From positions 62,001-126,000 of the forward strand of contig NZ_JAJNKB010000007.1 of assembly GCF_021533195.1 (NCBI RefSeq): a stretch of DNA of 64,000 nt, written 5' to 3'. Under the pieces are notes generated by a model that made no database searches, was not told where the DNA came from, and worked only from the letters and a program-made list of their open reading frames with translations. The DNA is from Portibacter marinus (GTDB lineage: Bacteria > Bacteroidota > Bacteroidia > Chitinophagales > Saprospiraceae). The translations under genes and the position numbers were made by a program. Below, piece by piece: positions 1 to 10,600 of this stretch. Position 1 is the first letter of the stretch; each line of letters starts with the position of its first letter.

Positions 1-740
1 CATTCATGACCATTGGTCTTCAGCCATTTCTCCGCTTTCTTATAATCGGGCATAACCTCACTGACAATTTTCCAAAATCGCTTGGAATGGTTCATTTCCA
101 GCAAGTGCGCTAGCTCATGAACGATGACGTAGTCCTGCACAGATTCTGGTGCAAATAATAATCGGGTTGATAAATTGATATTAGAAGAAGTAGAGCATGA
201 TCCCCAGTTACTGCGATTGTACTTCAACTTTACACTTTTAATGTTTTGGCCAAAATACGCGTCGTTAATTCGCTGGACACGATCAGTAATTTTACCGATA
301 TAAAGTTTAGCAATAACTCTGCTGATCAATGTCGAGATATCTTTTTCCGCCTCCTCTAAATCTACTCCGATGGCTAACTTGATCCAAATAATGCCTGCAC
401 CCAGATATTTCGCGGAATGATTTTTATTTCTACTGTAGTCAATTCTTAAGCCATATTCCTTATCGTACAACTGAAATTTATAACCAGTCTTGTACTGTTT
501 CTTTATAAACCTTCTTTTAAAACGATCCTCTACTAAAACCTTTTCCTTGAGCCACACATAGAATCGGTCGATCTGATCCTGTTCTTCTTTTCTATTTAGA
601 AAGAGAGGAAGTCTCAAAATAGCATGATGCTTCCCTAAAGAAGCGCGAATAGAGTTCCTCCTCTCTTTAAAAATCTTAACAGGAATATCTAGGTCATCGA
701 CCCTTAAAAGATAAGTTTTATGCTTTGACTTGGATGGCAA
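1..740 (-). CDS. YgjP-type zinc metallopeptidase (DUF45), C-terminus off the window
   Basis: About 246 codons are visible; the 3' end runs off the left edge. The zinc motif HELAH (H208, E209, H212) followed by N-H218 gives the HExxH-x5-H pattern of the YgjP/DUF45 family, and the next segment (S-K-R-F-W, then P-D-Y-K-K-A) is also typical. Family members are predicted cytosolic metallopeptidases of unclear substrate. An in-frame TAG, which is also the serC stop, lies directly upstream and there is no ATG or GTG before the conserved region, so the start is most likely TTG at 740, six bases after serC. It is probably the last gene of the gpmI-serC operon. Family call is firm; the start is inferred. 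Confidence 0.85.
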   Translation of the reverse strand, partial: MPSKSKHKTYLLRVDDLDIPVKIFKERRNSIRASLGKHHAILRLPLFLNRKEEQDQIDRFYVWLKEKVLVEDRFKRRFIKKQYKTGYKFQLYDKEYGLRIDYSRNKNHSAKYLGAGIIWIKLAIGVDLEEAEKDISTLISRVIAKLYIGKITDRVQRINDAYFGQNIKSVKLKYNRSNWGSCSTSSNINLSTRLLFAPESVQDYVIVHELAHLLEMNHSKRFWKIVSEVMPDYKKAEKWLKTNGHE

Positions 741-746
741 TATCTT

Positions 747-1817
747 CTATGCGTTTTTGTCTTCGAAATTCTTCATAACTTCTACCAAAGTTTGAACTCC
801 AGATTTTGGCATAGCATTGTATATAGATGCTCTAAAACCTCCTACAGAGCGATGGCCTTTCACACCAACACATCCCGCCTCAGCGCAATCCGCCAGAAAA
901 GCCTCCGTATGTGACTCATCTTTCACTAAAAAACAAACATTCATTCTGGATCTATCTTCTTTGGCTGCTGTTCCAACAAACTTCGAATTTCGGTCAATCT
1001 CATCATAAAGTAAGTTTGCCTTTTCAATGTTCCGCTTTTCCATTGCAGCAATCCCACCATTATTCTTAATCCATCTGAGGGTAAGCATGGATACATAGAT
1101 AGGATAAACAGGCGGAGTATTAAAGGAAGAATCTTTGTCAATATGCGTTTGATAATTCAACATCGTAGGAATTTTCCTGTCCACTTTACCCAGCACATCC
1201 TTTCGAACAATCACTAAGGTCACTCCAGCCGGACCCATGTTTTTTTGAGCTCCTGCATAAATTACAGAGAACTTGGAAACATCTATGGATCTGCTGAAAA
1301 TATCGGAGGACATATCAGCGATGTAAGGAACCTTTGTCTTCGGCCATTCAAAAATTTCTGTTCCGAAAATGGTATTGTTACTGGTCAGATGTAAGTACTT
1401 CAAATCCTCAGGAATTTCATATCCTTTCGGGATGTATGAATAGTTCTTATCTTTTGAAGAGGCCACTACATTGACCTCACCAAATAACTTTGCTTCTTTG
1501 ATTGCTTTGGACGACCATGAGCCCGTATCCAGATACCCTGCGGTGTCATCTTCCCCGAGAATATTCATAGCAGTCATGTAAAATTGAGAACTTGCTCCTC
1601 CCGACAGGAATAGTATTTCATATTCATCCGGTACTTCGAGAAGTTCCTTGACCAATGCTTTCGCCTCGTCCATAACGGCAACAAATTGCTTTGACCTATG
1701 GGATATTTCTAAAATAGAAAGTCCCATATCTCCAAAAGATAGTGCTGACTTGCTTGCTTCTTCTAAAACTTCCTGAGCCAATATTGCAGGCCCTGCAAAA
1801 AAATTAATTTTCTTCAT
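747..1817 (-). CDS. serC: Phosphoserine aminotransferase SerC
   Basis: 356 residues, the usual length of the family. SerC is a cytosolic PLP enzyme that transaminates 3-phosphohydroxypyruvate with glutamate in serine synthesis (and 4-phosphohydroxythreonine in the pyridoxine route where that exists). The N-terminus N-F-F-A-G-P-A and the segment [12 protein letters not shown] with the PLP lysine at about K192 are diagnostic; [10 protein letters not shown] near the C-terminus binds substrate phosphate in the family. It begins 15 bases after the lipoprotein gene and is followed at once by the YgjP-type gene, so it is third in a four-gene operon headed by gpmI. The pairing of a glycolytic mutase with a serine-synthesis enzyme fits their shared 3-phosphoglycerate node. 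Confidence 0.97.
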   Translation of the reverse strand: MKKINFFAGPAILAQEVLEEASKSALSFGDMGLSILEISHRSKQFVAVMDEAKALVKELLEVPDEYEILFLSGGASSQFYMTAMNILGEDDTAGYLDTGSWSSKAIKEAKLFGEVNVVASSKDKNYSYIPKGYEIPEDLKYLHLTSNNTIFGTEIFEWPKTKVPYIADMSSDIFSRSIDVSKFSVIYAGAQKNMGPAGVTLVIVRKDVLGKVDRKIPTMLNYQTHIDKDSSFNTPPVYPIYVSMLTLRWIKNNGGIAAMEKRNIEKANLLYDEIDRNSKFVGTAAKEDRSRMNVCFLVKDESHTEAFLADCAEAGCVGVKGHRSVGGFRASIYNAMPKSGVQTLVEVMKNFEDKNA

Positions 1818-1832
1818 GAATTGATTTAGTTT

Positions 1833-2348
1833 TTAATATTCAATCAGTACCTCTTTCGTGATATCTTTTGTGAATCTATTTAGGTCTTCGGACTTCAATA
1901 GGAATGATGCTTTTGGAACGAAAACAATGGTCTGTTTGCTTTCTGATAATATCGTTTTTTGCAAACCATCAATTTCAATTCGTGTGACTTCGTTGTTCTT
2001 TGTTTCTACTGTTAGTTTTCGGGTAATCAGATCATCTTCCTTCGCTGTATAAACGGTTTGACTACCTTGTTTGTTTTCTTCATATTTTCCTGCAAGTGCC
2101 GGCTTATTGATGTTGTATTTATTCATCATATTGAGCTCAGGTGTGATGGTATATGTGCCGATGTTTTTCGTTTCTGTCACTCCATTCAGTGTGACTGTTT
2201 TTCGAACATTCTGCTGATTTTTAACCTCTTCAGATAAGTCCTTGATGTAGGTTTCTAAATCGAAGTATCCAACACCTTTGGTTGCAGATTCCTGGGTGGC
2301 ACAACTTGTTAAGAATATCAGACAGATGATGTAAAGACCGTACCTCAT
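1833..2348 (-). CDS. Small predicted lipoprotein, unknown function
   Basis: 171 residues with a signal peptide ending in the lipobox L-T-S-C (lipidated Cys about residue 16), so it should be anchored in a periplasm-facing or outer membrane. The rest is rich in beta-strand-like Thr/Val/Lys segments (for example K-T-V-T-L-N-G-V-T-E-T-K), suggesting a small beta-rich domain, but I recognise no family. Its ATG overlaps the end of gpmI by four bases, which implies translational coupling, and serC follows 15 bases downstream. Nothing in the sequence links its role to glycolysis or serine synthesis; it may only share the transcript. Confidence 0.8.
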   Translation of the reverse strand: MRYGLYIICLIFLTSCATQESATKGVGYFDLETYIKDLSEEVKNQQNVRKTVTLNGVTETKNIGTYTITPELNMMNKYNINKPALAGKYEENKQGSQTVYTAKEDDLITRKLTVETKNNEVTRIEIDGLQKTILSESKQTIVFVPKASFLLKSEDLNRFTKDITKEVLIEY

Positions 2349-3859
2349 GTTACCAGAATTTCTCCCGTCATCTCTTGTGGTCTTTCTAAACCCATCAAGC
2401 TTAAAAGTGTAGGAGCTACATCAGCTAATTTACCATCCTGGATGGTTTTGGTTCGACCCGCTTCACTCAAATAGAAGATGGGTACCATATTGACTGTATG
2501 CGCAGTGTTAGGGGAACCGTCCTCATTGATCATTATATCAGAGTTTCCGTGATCAGCAATAATTAGTATTTCATAACCTAAAGGCAGTGCAGCTTCAGCA
2601 ATTTGCTTAACACAATCATCTACCTTTGTTGCTGCCTCTTTAGCTGCTTCAAAATCTCCTGTATGGCCTACCATGTCCGTATTGGCAAAATTCAGGCAAA
2701 TAAAATCTGGCTCATTTTGATGTATGTCTGTTACGATTTTTGACTTGACCTCCTCTGCACTCATTTCAGGTTGAAGGTCGTAGGTGGCCACATTGGGTGA
2801 TTTGACCAATATCCTTCGCTCTCCTCTAAATTCATCCTCTCTGCCTCCACTGAAGAAAAAAGTGACATGAGGATACTTCTCCGTTTCAGCGATCCTAACC
2901 TGTGATAATCCAGCATTAGAAATCACCTCTCCCATGGTATTCTTTAGATTGTCTTTAGTATACATAACATCGAGACCTTCAAAACTTGCATCATAGGTGG
3001 TCATGGTAACGAAGTCGAGATTTAATTTGAACATTTCAGGTTCTTCGTGATCTCTCTGTGTCAGGACTTCAGTCAGTTGGCGAGGCCTATCGGTTCTGTA
3101 GTTAAAAAAGATGACCAGATCGCCATCAGAAATTTGCATATCCTCCACTTTTATCGCCTGCATGAACTCATCAGTAACATCGTTGTCATATGCTTGTTGA
3201 ATGGCTTCTAATGGTTTATCTGTAGTGATTTCAGAAATTCCATGGACCAATAAATCATATGCCTTTTTCGTCCTTTCCCAGCGATTATCTCTGTCCATTG
3301 CATAGTATCTACCGATAATCGAAGCCAATTTAGCATTCTTATCTTCGGTGAATACTATTAAGTCTTCTAGGAACTTCTTTCCCGATTTAGGATCAGTATC
3401 CCGACCATCTAAGTATGCATGAATATAAACCTGACGGAGACCCTTCTTATCAGTGGCCTCTATAAGTGCTTTCAGATGATTAATATGGGAATGAACCCCG
3501 CCATCTGAGACCAAACCCATCAAATGAACTTTTTGATGTTTTTGACTGGCCTTTTTTAAAGCCTGAACCAACACTTCGTTTTGCTCAAAACTTCCTTCTT
3601 GAATGGCTTTATTGATCCTTGTGAAGTCCTGATAAACGACTCTTCCAGCTCCGATGTTCAAATGACCAACTTCTGAATTTCCCATTTGTCCATCCGGAAG
3701 TCCCACCTGCATACCAAAAGTTATTAATTCAGCATTGGGATAGTCATTGTAAAGTGAATCAATAAAAGGTGTTTGCGCCTGAGCAATTGCGCTAACTTTG
3801 GGATCTTTACCATGTCCCCATCCATCAAGTATGATCAGCATTGACTTCTTTGTCGCCAT
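2345..3859 (-). CDS. gpmI: 2,3-bisphosphoglycerate-independent phosphoglycerate mutase
   Basis: 504 residues, full length for the cofactor-independent, two-metal (usually Mn2+) mutase that interconverts 3- and 2-phosphoglycerate in the cytosol. The N-terminal metal site I-L-D-G-W-G (D12) and the nucleophile motif M-G-N-S-E-V-G-H with S62, which carries the phospho-intermediate, are both present. The late metal motif I-I-A-D-H-G-N-S-D and A-H-T-V-N-M-V-P near the C-terminus complete the alkaline-phosphatase-like active site. It is first in a minus-strand operon with a lipoprotein, serC and a metallopeptidase, with a clear promoter at 3877-3904. Confidence 0.97.
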   Translation of the reverse strand: MATKKSMLIILDGWGHGKDPKVSAIAQAQTPFIDSLYNDYPNAELITFGMQVGLPDGQMGNSEVGHLNIGAGRVVYQDFTRINKAIQEGSFEQNEVLVQALKKASQKHQKVHLMGLVSDGGVHSHINHLKALIEATDKKGLRQVYIHAYLDGRDTDPKSGKKFLEDLIVFTEDKNAKLASIIGRYYAMDRDNRWERTKKAYDLLVHGISEITTDKPLEAIQQAYDNDVTDEFMQAIKVEDMQISDGDLVIFFNYRTDRPRQLTEVLTQRDHEEPEMFKLNLDFVTMTTYDASFEGLDVMYTKDNLKNTMGEVISNAGLSQVRIAETEKYPHVTFFFSGGREDEFRGERRILVKSPNVATYDLQPEMSAEEVKSKIVTDIHQNEPDFICLNFANTDMVGHTGDFEAAKEAATKVDDCVKQIAEAALPLGYEILIIADHGNSDIMINEDGSPNTAHTVNMVPIFYLSEAGRTKTIQDGKLADVAPTLLSLMGLERPQEMTGEILVT

Positions 3860-3876
3860 ATCTGTAAATTAGGGGG

Positions 3877-3904
3877 CAAAATTACTTAATAATATTTCAT
3901 TCAA
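3877..3904 (-). promoter_or_regulatory. Bacteroidota-type promoter of the gpmI operon
   Basis: Read on the minus strand, TTG (3902-3904) is followed after 17 bases by TAATTTTG (3877-3884), a perfect match to the Bacteroidota -7 consensus TAnnTTTG. It lies 17 bases upstream of the gpmI ATG, giving a predicted leader of only about 10 bases. Confidence 0.6.
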
Positions 3905-3962
3905 GGACACTCAGTTGTGAAAAATGAACTAAGAATTACTTTCAATGCGTTAATAACAGCAA

Positions 3963-4337
3963 ATGCAAGAAATTATGAGAATCTTCTCAACCACCATATT
4001 TATTTTAATTGCTCATTTTACCTTTGGACAAGCTGAGATTTTTACTGCGATAGGCAATTCTGATGCTCAGACCCTTAGCCAGTCTTTTGCAAATGACATC
4101 GAAATTTGCATTGGCACAGACCAGGATTTTTACTCTAAAGCAGGTGCAGTTAAAAAACTAGATGCATTTTTTTCTAAAGTGAAGCCAAAGGATTCCAAGT
4201 TTAAGCACAAAGGGAGTAACAAGGACAAGACCAGTGAGTATTCGGTAGGTAGTATGAACACTGAGAGCGGTACGTACAGGGTATTTATCTACTACGAGGG
4301 CAGTAAAGTTTCAGGAATTCATTTTAATAAAGCATAA
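3963..4337 (+). CDS. DUF4783 family exported protein
   Basis: 124 residues with a signal peptide ending near T-F-G-Q-A, so periplasmic or secreted. After it comes a compact NTF2-like domain matching the DUF4783 pattern of Bacteroidota: a helix with S-F-A-N-D-I-E-I, then F-Y-S-K-A-G-A-V-K-K-L-D-A-F-F, then beta strands ending Y-Y-E-G-S-K-V-S-G-I-H-F. The function of this family is not known. The gene is divergent from gpmI and stands alone. A second ATG at 3975 gives a more usual signal-peptide start; I keep the first ATG but cannot decide. Confidence 0.8.
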   Translation: MQEIMRIFSTTIFILIAHFTFGQAEIFTAIGNSDAQTLSQSFANDIEICIGTDQDFYSKAGAVKKLDAFFSKVKPKDSKFKHKGSNKDKTSEYSVGSMNTESGTYRVFIYYEGSKVSGIHFNKA

Positions 4338-4634
4338 GGACAGTAGTTCAAGGCAACAATAGATAGGCTTGAATTATTGCAATATGTTCAGTCTGTTACA
4401 GACCATAATGTATTAATATCATTATAATACCCCTCTTTTAAATGCCTACTCGAGATCAATTGAATTCCGAATGTAATATTCAACGGAAATCGTTAAAAAG
4501 GTAGAAACCCATATCGTCGAAAGACACTTATTTTCCAATAACAATAATTTGTATTGCCAGGATTGAATTGAGGTAACGTTGGTATTAATTTCTATTTTGT
4601 AACAGAATCTTTTCAATACTTCAATACTTATTAC
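4338..4634. other. Intergenic region, no gene seen
   Basis: 297 bases between two plus-strand genes. It contains a short hairpin near 4391 (GTCTG-TTA-CAGAC) just after the DUF4783 gene, possibly part of a weak terminator, and a weak promoter-like pair, TTG about 22 bases before TATTTTG, near 4566-4597. No ORF above about 15 codons or RNA gene was recognised. Confidence 0.4.
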
Positions 4635-7600
4635 ATGGCATCAAACAGTAATCTCCTCACATTATCAGTTTTATGTACATTTTTATTCCTTCAATGCCAA
4701 TCAGACGAAAAGGATATTACCGGAAGATGGGAGTACAGCAGCGCCAATGAAAATGGTCGGCTAATGATTTCTAAAACCGGAGATCAATACCATATCAATT
4801 TATACACTTTTGATTTAGGTGAAGTGGAAATGAAAGACGTTAAGCTGACTGATAGTGTGATTACAGGACATTTCAAGAAGTGGAATCGAGATGTCACATT
4901 TACTGGTTTATATCAAAAAGACTCTTTAAATGGTAATTTTGAATCTAAAAGAGGTTTTGAAAGCTTTAATGCTTATAGATTTGTTGATCAATATGTACCA
5001 ATCGATCGGTCAGAAATCAACTATCTTATTTCCGATTCAGACATAAATGCTTATGAAAAAGATATTGATCATGCTGGAATGATCAGAGCGTTTAGCAGGG
5101 ATTATCTTGTACGCGGAGAACGCGTTTATAATAACAATTGCATTAATTGCCATGGATTGCCGGACATGGAAGGATCCATTCCCCTTTCGTTGAAATTCTG
5201 GTCTGAGCCGTTTAAAGCGGGTAATGATCCTTATTCCATGTACGTCACCATAACGAAAGGTATCGGTTCAATGCCACCACAAGTCACTTTGACGCCTCAA
5301 GAGAAATATGATGTGATCGCTTATATCAGAGAGGCTTTTATCCGTAGACAAAATGAAGATGAGTACTATACTTTCGGTGAAAAGTACCTTTCCAATATTC
5401 CGAAAGGATCTGAAAGAGGCCCTTCTATTAAGCCGTATCATCCCTGGAAAGACATGGATTATGGTAATTTTTTCATAAATACATATGAACTGGTGGATAG
5501 CGCTACTGGTCCGGAAAGATTTCATTCTCCAGGGCCAACTCCCTATCCGGATGAGGATTACAGCAAGAATAACTTTGCCTATAAAGGTATTGCTGTTCGC
5601 CTGGATGAAGGCGATGGTGGTGTAGCGAAGGGAAATGCTTTCATGATTTTTGATCACGATCTCATGAGAGTTGCCGGTGGATGGACTGGTGATGGGTTTA
5701 TTGATTGGAAAGCAATTTTATTGAATGATGAGCACGAAACCTATCCAAGAACAGTTGGGAAATTACATTTTGAAACGCCAGTTGGACCGGGTTGGGCCAA
5801 TCCAGCTAACGGAAGTTTTGAAGATCCCCGGTTTACAGCAAGAGACGGTAGACAATTTGGTCCCTTACCTAGATCTTGGGCCGACTACCAGGGTTTGTAT
5901 TATTATGAAGGTAAGGCGATTATTTCATATAAGGTGGGTTCTGCGAATGCGCTTGAAACCTTCGGGGTAGTAAAAGAGAAAGAGGAGACCATATTTACAA
6001 GAACAATTAATATTTCTGGTGGAGCTGGAAAACTTCAAATGAGAGTAGCACCCATTGGTTCCAAAGTAATATTATCAGGGGATGGAGAGCTGAAGGAAGT
6101 TGGAGGATTTACCTTGCTAGATTTATCAAAGACTAAAGGAGGAAGAGCTCAACTTTTTATTGCTAACAATGAGGTCGATGAAGCCATCCTGGAAGAAGTC
6201 TCACTCGCGTCAGAACCAGAAGATTTATCGAATTACACAAAAGGAGGGAAGGCCCAATATCCTGAAATTGTAAAATCTGTGATTATTGAAGGTATTCAAA
6301 AAGGTGCCTTTACGATCGATGAATTGACCCCTCCATACGAGAATCCATGGGAATGTAGAATGAAACTCAGTGGCATTGACTTTATGAGCGATGCCAATAT
6401 TGCGATCGTTTGTGCCACAGATGGAGATGTCTGGAAAATCACTGGGCTGACTGATGGATCAACCGATTTAAAGTGGCAAAGAATAGGATCCGGTCTCTTT
6501 CAGCCATTGGGTGTTAAGGTCTTAAACGATGAAATATTCGTGACTTGTCGGGATCAAATTGTCCGTCTGCAGGATTTAAATGGTGACGGTGAAACTGATT
6601 TCTACGAGAGCTTTAATCACGATCATCAAGTCAGTGATCACTTTCATGAATTTACCATGGGTCTGCAAGCGGATGATGAAGGGAATCTTTACTATGCTAA
6701 AAGTGGTAGGCACGCCAGGGAAGCTTTAATTCCTCGCCATGGAACATTAATAAAAGTAAGTAATGATGGCAAGCGTTCGGAGATTGTCGCCACAGGTTTT
6801 CGTGCGGCCAACGGAGTTTGTATTAACCCAGATGGTAGTTTTATTGTGACTGATCAACAAGGCTATTGGAACCCAATGAATCGAATCAATTGGGTGGAAG
6901 TTGAGGGAAAACCTAAGTTTTATGGTAATATGTGGGGTTACAATCCTCCTAAAGATAGTAGTAGGACTGGGATGGAACAACCTATGGTTTGGGTGGACAT
7001 GGATTTCGACCGTTCTCCTTCTGAGCTTCTTTGGGTAGATAGTAAAAAATGGGGACCACTGGATGGTAAGCTGCTTAGTTTCTCCTATGGTTATGGAAAG
7101 ATTCAACTGGTCCTCCAGGAAGAAGTACAAGGCATGCGTCAGGGGGGTGTGATCGATTTACCAGGCATCAAATTCTTAACCGGGGTGATGAGAGGACGAT
7201 TTAATCCACAAGATCAACATCTTTATGCATGCGGTATGTCCGCCTGGGGAACTTCTCAGTTGATGCGCGGCGGAGGACTTTACCGAATTCGATATACCGG
7301 CGATGTGCTCGATGTTCCCGTGGAATTAAATGTAGCCGAAAACGGTGTAGCGCTAAGTTTTGCACAAGAATTAGACCAGTCCTCAGCGATGGATCCAGAA
7401 AATTTTCGAATAGAAATGTGGGATTTAAAACGATCCAAGGCCTATGGTTCAGATCGATATAATAGGAGAGATCTTGAGATAGCAGACGTAACCTTATCGG
7501 GAGATAATAAAAGTGTTCTTTTGATCTGCCCGGATATTGGTCCGGTTGACGTGATGACCATCACTTACTCCATGAAGGATCGGGAGGGAAATCAACTTGA

Positions 7601-7649
7601 AGGTACTGTACAAAATACCATTCACAAGCTTGAGAAATCCATGTTATAA
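4635..7649 (+). CDS. Exported cytochrome c / DUF6797 / beta-propeller protein
   Basis: 1004 residues. The N-terminus is a signal peptide with Cys21 preceded by F-L-Q, a poor lipobox, so lipidation is uncertain. Residues about 25-120 form a small lipocalin-like beta domain. A class I cytochrome c follows with one haem site, C169-I-N-C172-H173, and a likely axial Met in G-S-M-P-P. The middle (about 240-540) matches DUF6797, and about 570-880 is a sugar-dehydrogenase-type propeller (F-R-A-A-N-G-V-C-I-N-P-D-G). Such multi-domain cytochromes are common in Planctomycetes, Verrucomicrobia and Bacteroidota and are thought to be extracytoplasmic sugar or alcohol oxidases; the substrate is unknown. The gene is convergent with the next, 23 bases apart. 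Confidence 0.8.
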   Translation: MASNSNLLTLSVLCTFLFLQCQSDEKDITGRWEYSSANENGRLMISKTGDQYHINLYTFDLGEVEMKDVKLTDSVITGHFKKWNRDVTFTGLYQKDSLNGNFESKRGFESFNAYRFVDQYVPIDRSEINYLISDSDINAYEKDIDHAGMIRAFSRDYLVRGERVYNNNCINCHGLPDMEGSIPLSLKFWSEPFKAGNDPYSMYVTITKGIGSMPPQVTLTPQEKYDVIAYIREAFIRRQNEDEYYTFGEKYLSNIPKGSERGPSIKPYHPWKDMDYGNFFINTYELVDSATGPERFHSPGPTPYPDEDYSKNNFAYKGIAVRLDEGDGGVAKGNAFMIFDHDLMRVAGGWTGDGFIDWKAILLNDEHETYPRTVGKLHFETPVGPGWANPANGSFEDPRFTARDGRQFGPLPRSWADYQGLYYYEGKAIISYKVGSANALETFGVVKEKEETIFTRTINISGGAGKLQMRVAPIGSKVILSGDGELKEVGGFTLLDLSKTKGGRAQLFIANNEVDEAILEEVSLASEPEDLSNYTKGGKAQYPEIVKSVIIEGIQKGAFTIDELTPPYENPWECRMKLSGIDFMSDANIAIVCATDGDVWKITGLTDGSTDLKWQRIGSGLFQPLGVKVLNDEIFVTCRDQIVRLQDLNGDGETDFYESFNHDHQVSDHFHEFTMGLQADDEGNLYYAKSGRHAREALIPRHGTLIKVSNDGKRSEIVATGFRAANGVCINPDGSFIVTDQQGYWNPMNRINWVEVEGKPKFYGNMWGYNPPKDSSRTGMEQPMVWVDMDFDRSPSELLWVDSKKWGPLDGKLLSFSYGYGKIQLVLQEEVQGMRQGGVIDLPGIKFLTGVMRGRFNPQDQHLYACGMSAWGTSQLMRGGGLYRIRYTGDVLDVPVELNVAENGVALSFAQELDQSSAMDPENFRIEMWDLKRSKAYGSDRYNRRDLEIADVTLSGDNKSVLLICPDIGPVDVMTITYSMKDREGNQLEGTVQNTIHKLEKSML

Positions 7650-7672
7650 AAATTATACTTGTGTTCCTTTTG

Positions 7673-10600
7673 CTAGTTTCTGATCATCTGATTCAATGTG
7701 CTATTCAATGCTTTGTACCGTTCTTCCAAGCGATTTACGGCTTCGACAGTGGCTTCAGTTGGTCTGGCGTCGGCCGACTGTAATACCTGAAGTACAAATA
7801 AAAGCTTGGTCTGCAGACTGGTGATCGTCTCAGTTTCCAAATCGGTTTCCAGAATACTTCCGTATAATATATCGCCGTCTCGTGGTAATCCTGGACCTAC
7901 AATGCGATCGGCCTGATCTGCATTTTTAGAGCCTTCAGGAAGATTATCAAGTTTATTTCTCCAGTTACTTAATTCTTCATACAGCTTATAGGTTTTTAAC
8001 GAAAGATCACTCTGCAATTGCAGATCATCTTCTGAAATGTTTACACGAGGATCCATTCTCACTTCGACTGTTTTCTCTTCACTTCGATCGTCGACCATTA
8101 ATTTTACTTTGTAAATTCCGGGATGCACAAAAGGACCTTTTGGCCCGCTGCTTGTTCTATCCTTAACTGCAGAAATGGAAAAAGTCCTTTGAGCAAAAGT
8201 GGGATTATTGTGGCGAAGGTTCCACACTGCCCTGTGGTGGCCTGCCTTACTTGAAAGCGGATTCGATTCCTTAATCCAATATAAGGGATGAGGTAAGTCG
8301 GTAGAATCATATCTGTCGGATTGGATATTCTGATTAAAGTCATAGACAATTTGGTCATCTTGATCTAGGATTTGGATATTGACTTCACGGACATTTTCTG
8401 GCAATATGTAGTCAATGATTGCACCATCAGGAGGATTTGTTCCGGTAGGTTCTTCCGGGGGCAAAGGTGTATCTGAAAACATATTGTCCCTGACTCGGGT
8501 AGCCATAGATGGTTTAAGTAAAAGGGGTTTTTGTGCCAATGTTGCGGTGAGAAGATTTCGTAGTGGATTCACATCATCGAGTATCCAAATCGACCGACCA
8601 TGTGTGCCAATGACCAAATCATTTTGATGAACAACGAGATCCCTGATCGAACTTGCAGGCATATTGAGCTTTAAGGACTGCCACTTTCCTCCATCATCTG
8701 AAGAAAAATATACCTCTCTTTCCGTTCCTGCATAAAGCAATCCTGCTTGTTTTGGATCTTCACGAACAACATTAACAGGACCTATAGGATGCATTCCATT
8801 GGTAATCAATGACCAGGTCTTCCCCATATCATGAGTCTTAAAGATCAGTGGTTTCATATTGTCTTTGCGAATAGCATTAACAGCTATAAAGGCTGTTTTT
8901 TCGTCGAAATGTCCGGCTTCTATGTTAGAAATCTTATCCCATGAACTTATTGCATCAGGTGTTACATCCACCCAATTCTTACCGCCATCTTTCGTGTAAT
9001 GAACTAATCCATCATCTGTGCCCGCCCAGATTATATTCTTATTGAGAGGAGATGGTCCCAATGCATAGATGATTGCCCTTTGTGGCATATTTTCATATTC
9101 AGGCCCGTTGTATTCACCCACACTTTTCGGGACTTCCGGTTTTTTTCTTGTCAAATCAGGACTGATGGTTTCCCAAGACATGCCACCATTCCTGGTTGAC
9201 CACAACTTATTGGTACCAAACAGCAGTTGATCCTGATCTGAAGGATGAAAGTAAAGCGGCATGGATCTGAGAAATCGCGTGTCTTCAGACCTTAATATTT
9301 CTGGAGCAACGTTTTGAGATTGCCCCGTTTTCTTATTGAACTTGATGACCCTGCCACCGTATATGATATCTGGATCTTTAGGATCTGGGGCGACATAGCC
9401 ATACTCGTCAGCACCAACACCCTGGAAGTCTCTGAAAGAAATCTGACCACCATTTCTCCGACTTGCAATTCCGATGGCACCACTTTCTTGTTGACCTCCA
9501 TATACCCAATAAGGAAATTGATTGTCCGTGCTTACGTGGTAAAGTTGAGAAGTAGGTTGGTTGTACCAGGAACTCCAGGTTTTCCCTCCATTTACGGTAA
9601 TGGTAGCTCCCTGATCTGCAGCGAAAAGCATGATGTCCGGCTGAAGGGGATTAATCCATATTCTATGGTAATCATCACCACCTGGCGCACCTTTAATTGA
9701 CATCCAAGTTTTACCTCCATCGATCGATTTATAAGAAGCAATATTACCTGAAAAAACAATGTCGGGGTCATTCGGATGGACTTTTAGCTCTGCGAAATCA
9801 CTGGGTCTACCATAAACTCTGTAATCTTCGCTAACGAGCTTCCAGTTTTCCCCGGCATCTTCGCTTCGATAGAGCCCTCCATTTTCCTCTGCTCCCACTG
9901 TGGCGTAAATTCTATCTGGATTACTTGGACTAATCCCAATTCCAATTCGACCCAATTTCTCTTCAGCTCCCGGAAGCCCATGACCGATTTTTCGCCAGGT
10001 CTTGCCGCTGTCTTCAGACTTATACAATCCACTACTAGGCCCTGAAAATTTTGCATTTTCCCATGGTCCTTCCTGATGCTCCCACATGGAAGCGTAAAGA
10101 ATGTCCGGGTTTTTGGGATCGAATTCCACTTGCATAGCAGTAGTCTGATCGTTGATATAAAGCACCTTTTGCCAATTTTCTCCTCCATCTGTGGTTTTAA
10201 AAACACCTCTCATTTCATTGGCACCATAAGGATGCCCCATGCCAGCAACATAAACGACATCTGAATTAGAAGGATGAATGATGACTCTTGAGATTTGTTG
10301 AACATCATCAAGGCCGATGTGACTCCAATTTTTACCCCCATCGATAGATTTAAACATGCCGTCTCCTACCGATAAATCAGGCCTGTGTAAACCCTCACCT
10401 GTGCCCACATAAATCACATCCGGATCGCTCAGTGAAACGGCAAGATCGCCCACAGATCCTGTAGGTGCATCATCAAAAATTGGGTTCCAGGTTCTGCCAA
10501 AATCATCTGTTTTCCATACTCCTCCATTATTCACGCCGATGAAGAAAGTCCCAGGCTGATCCGGAATTCCCACTGCACCCACTGTTCGGCCACCTCGAAA

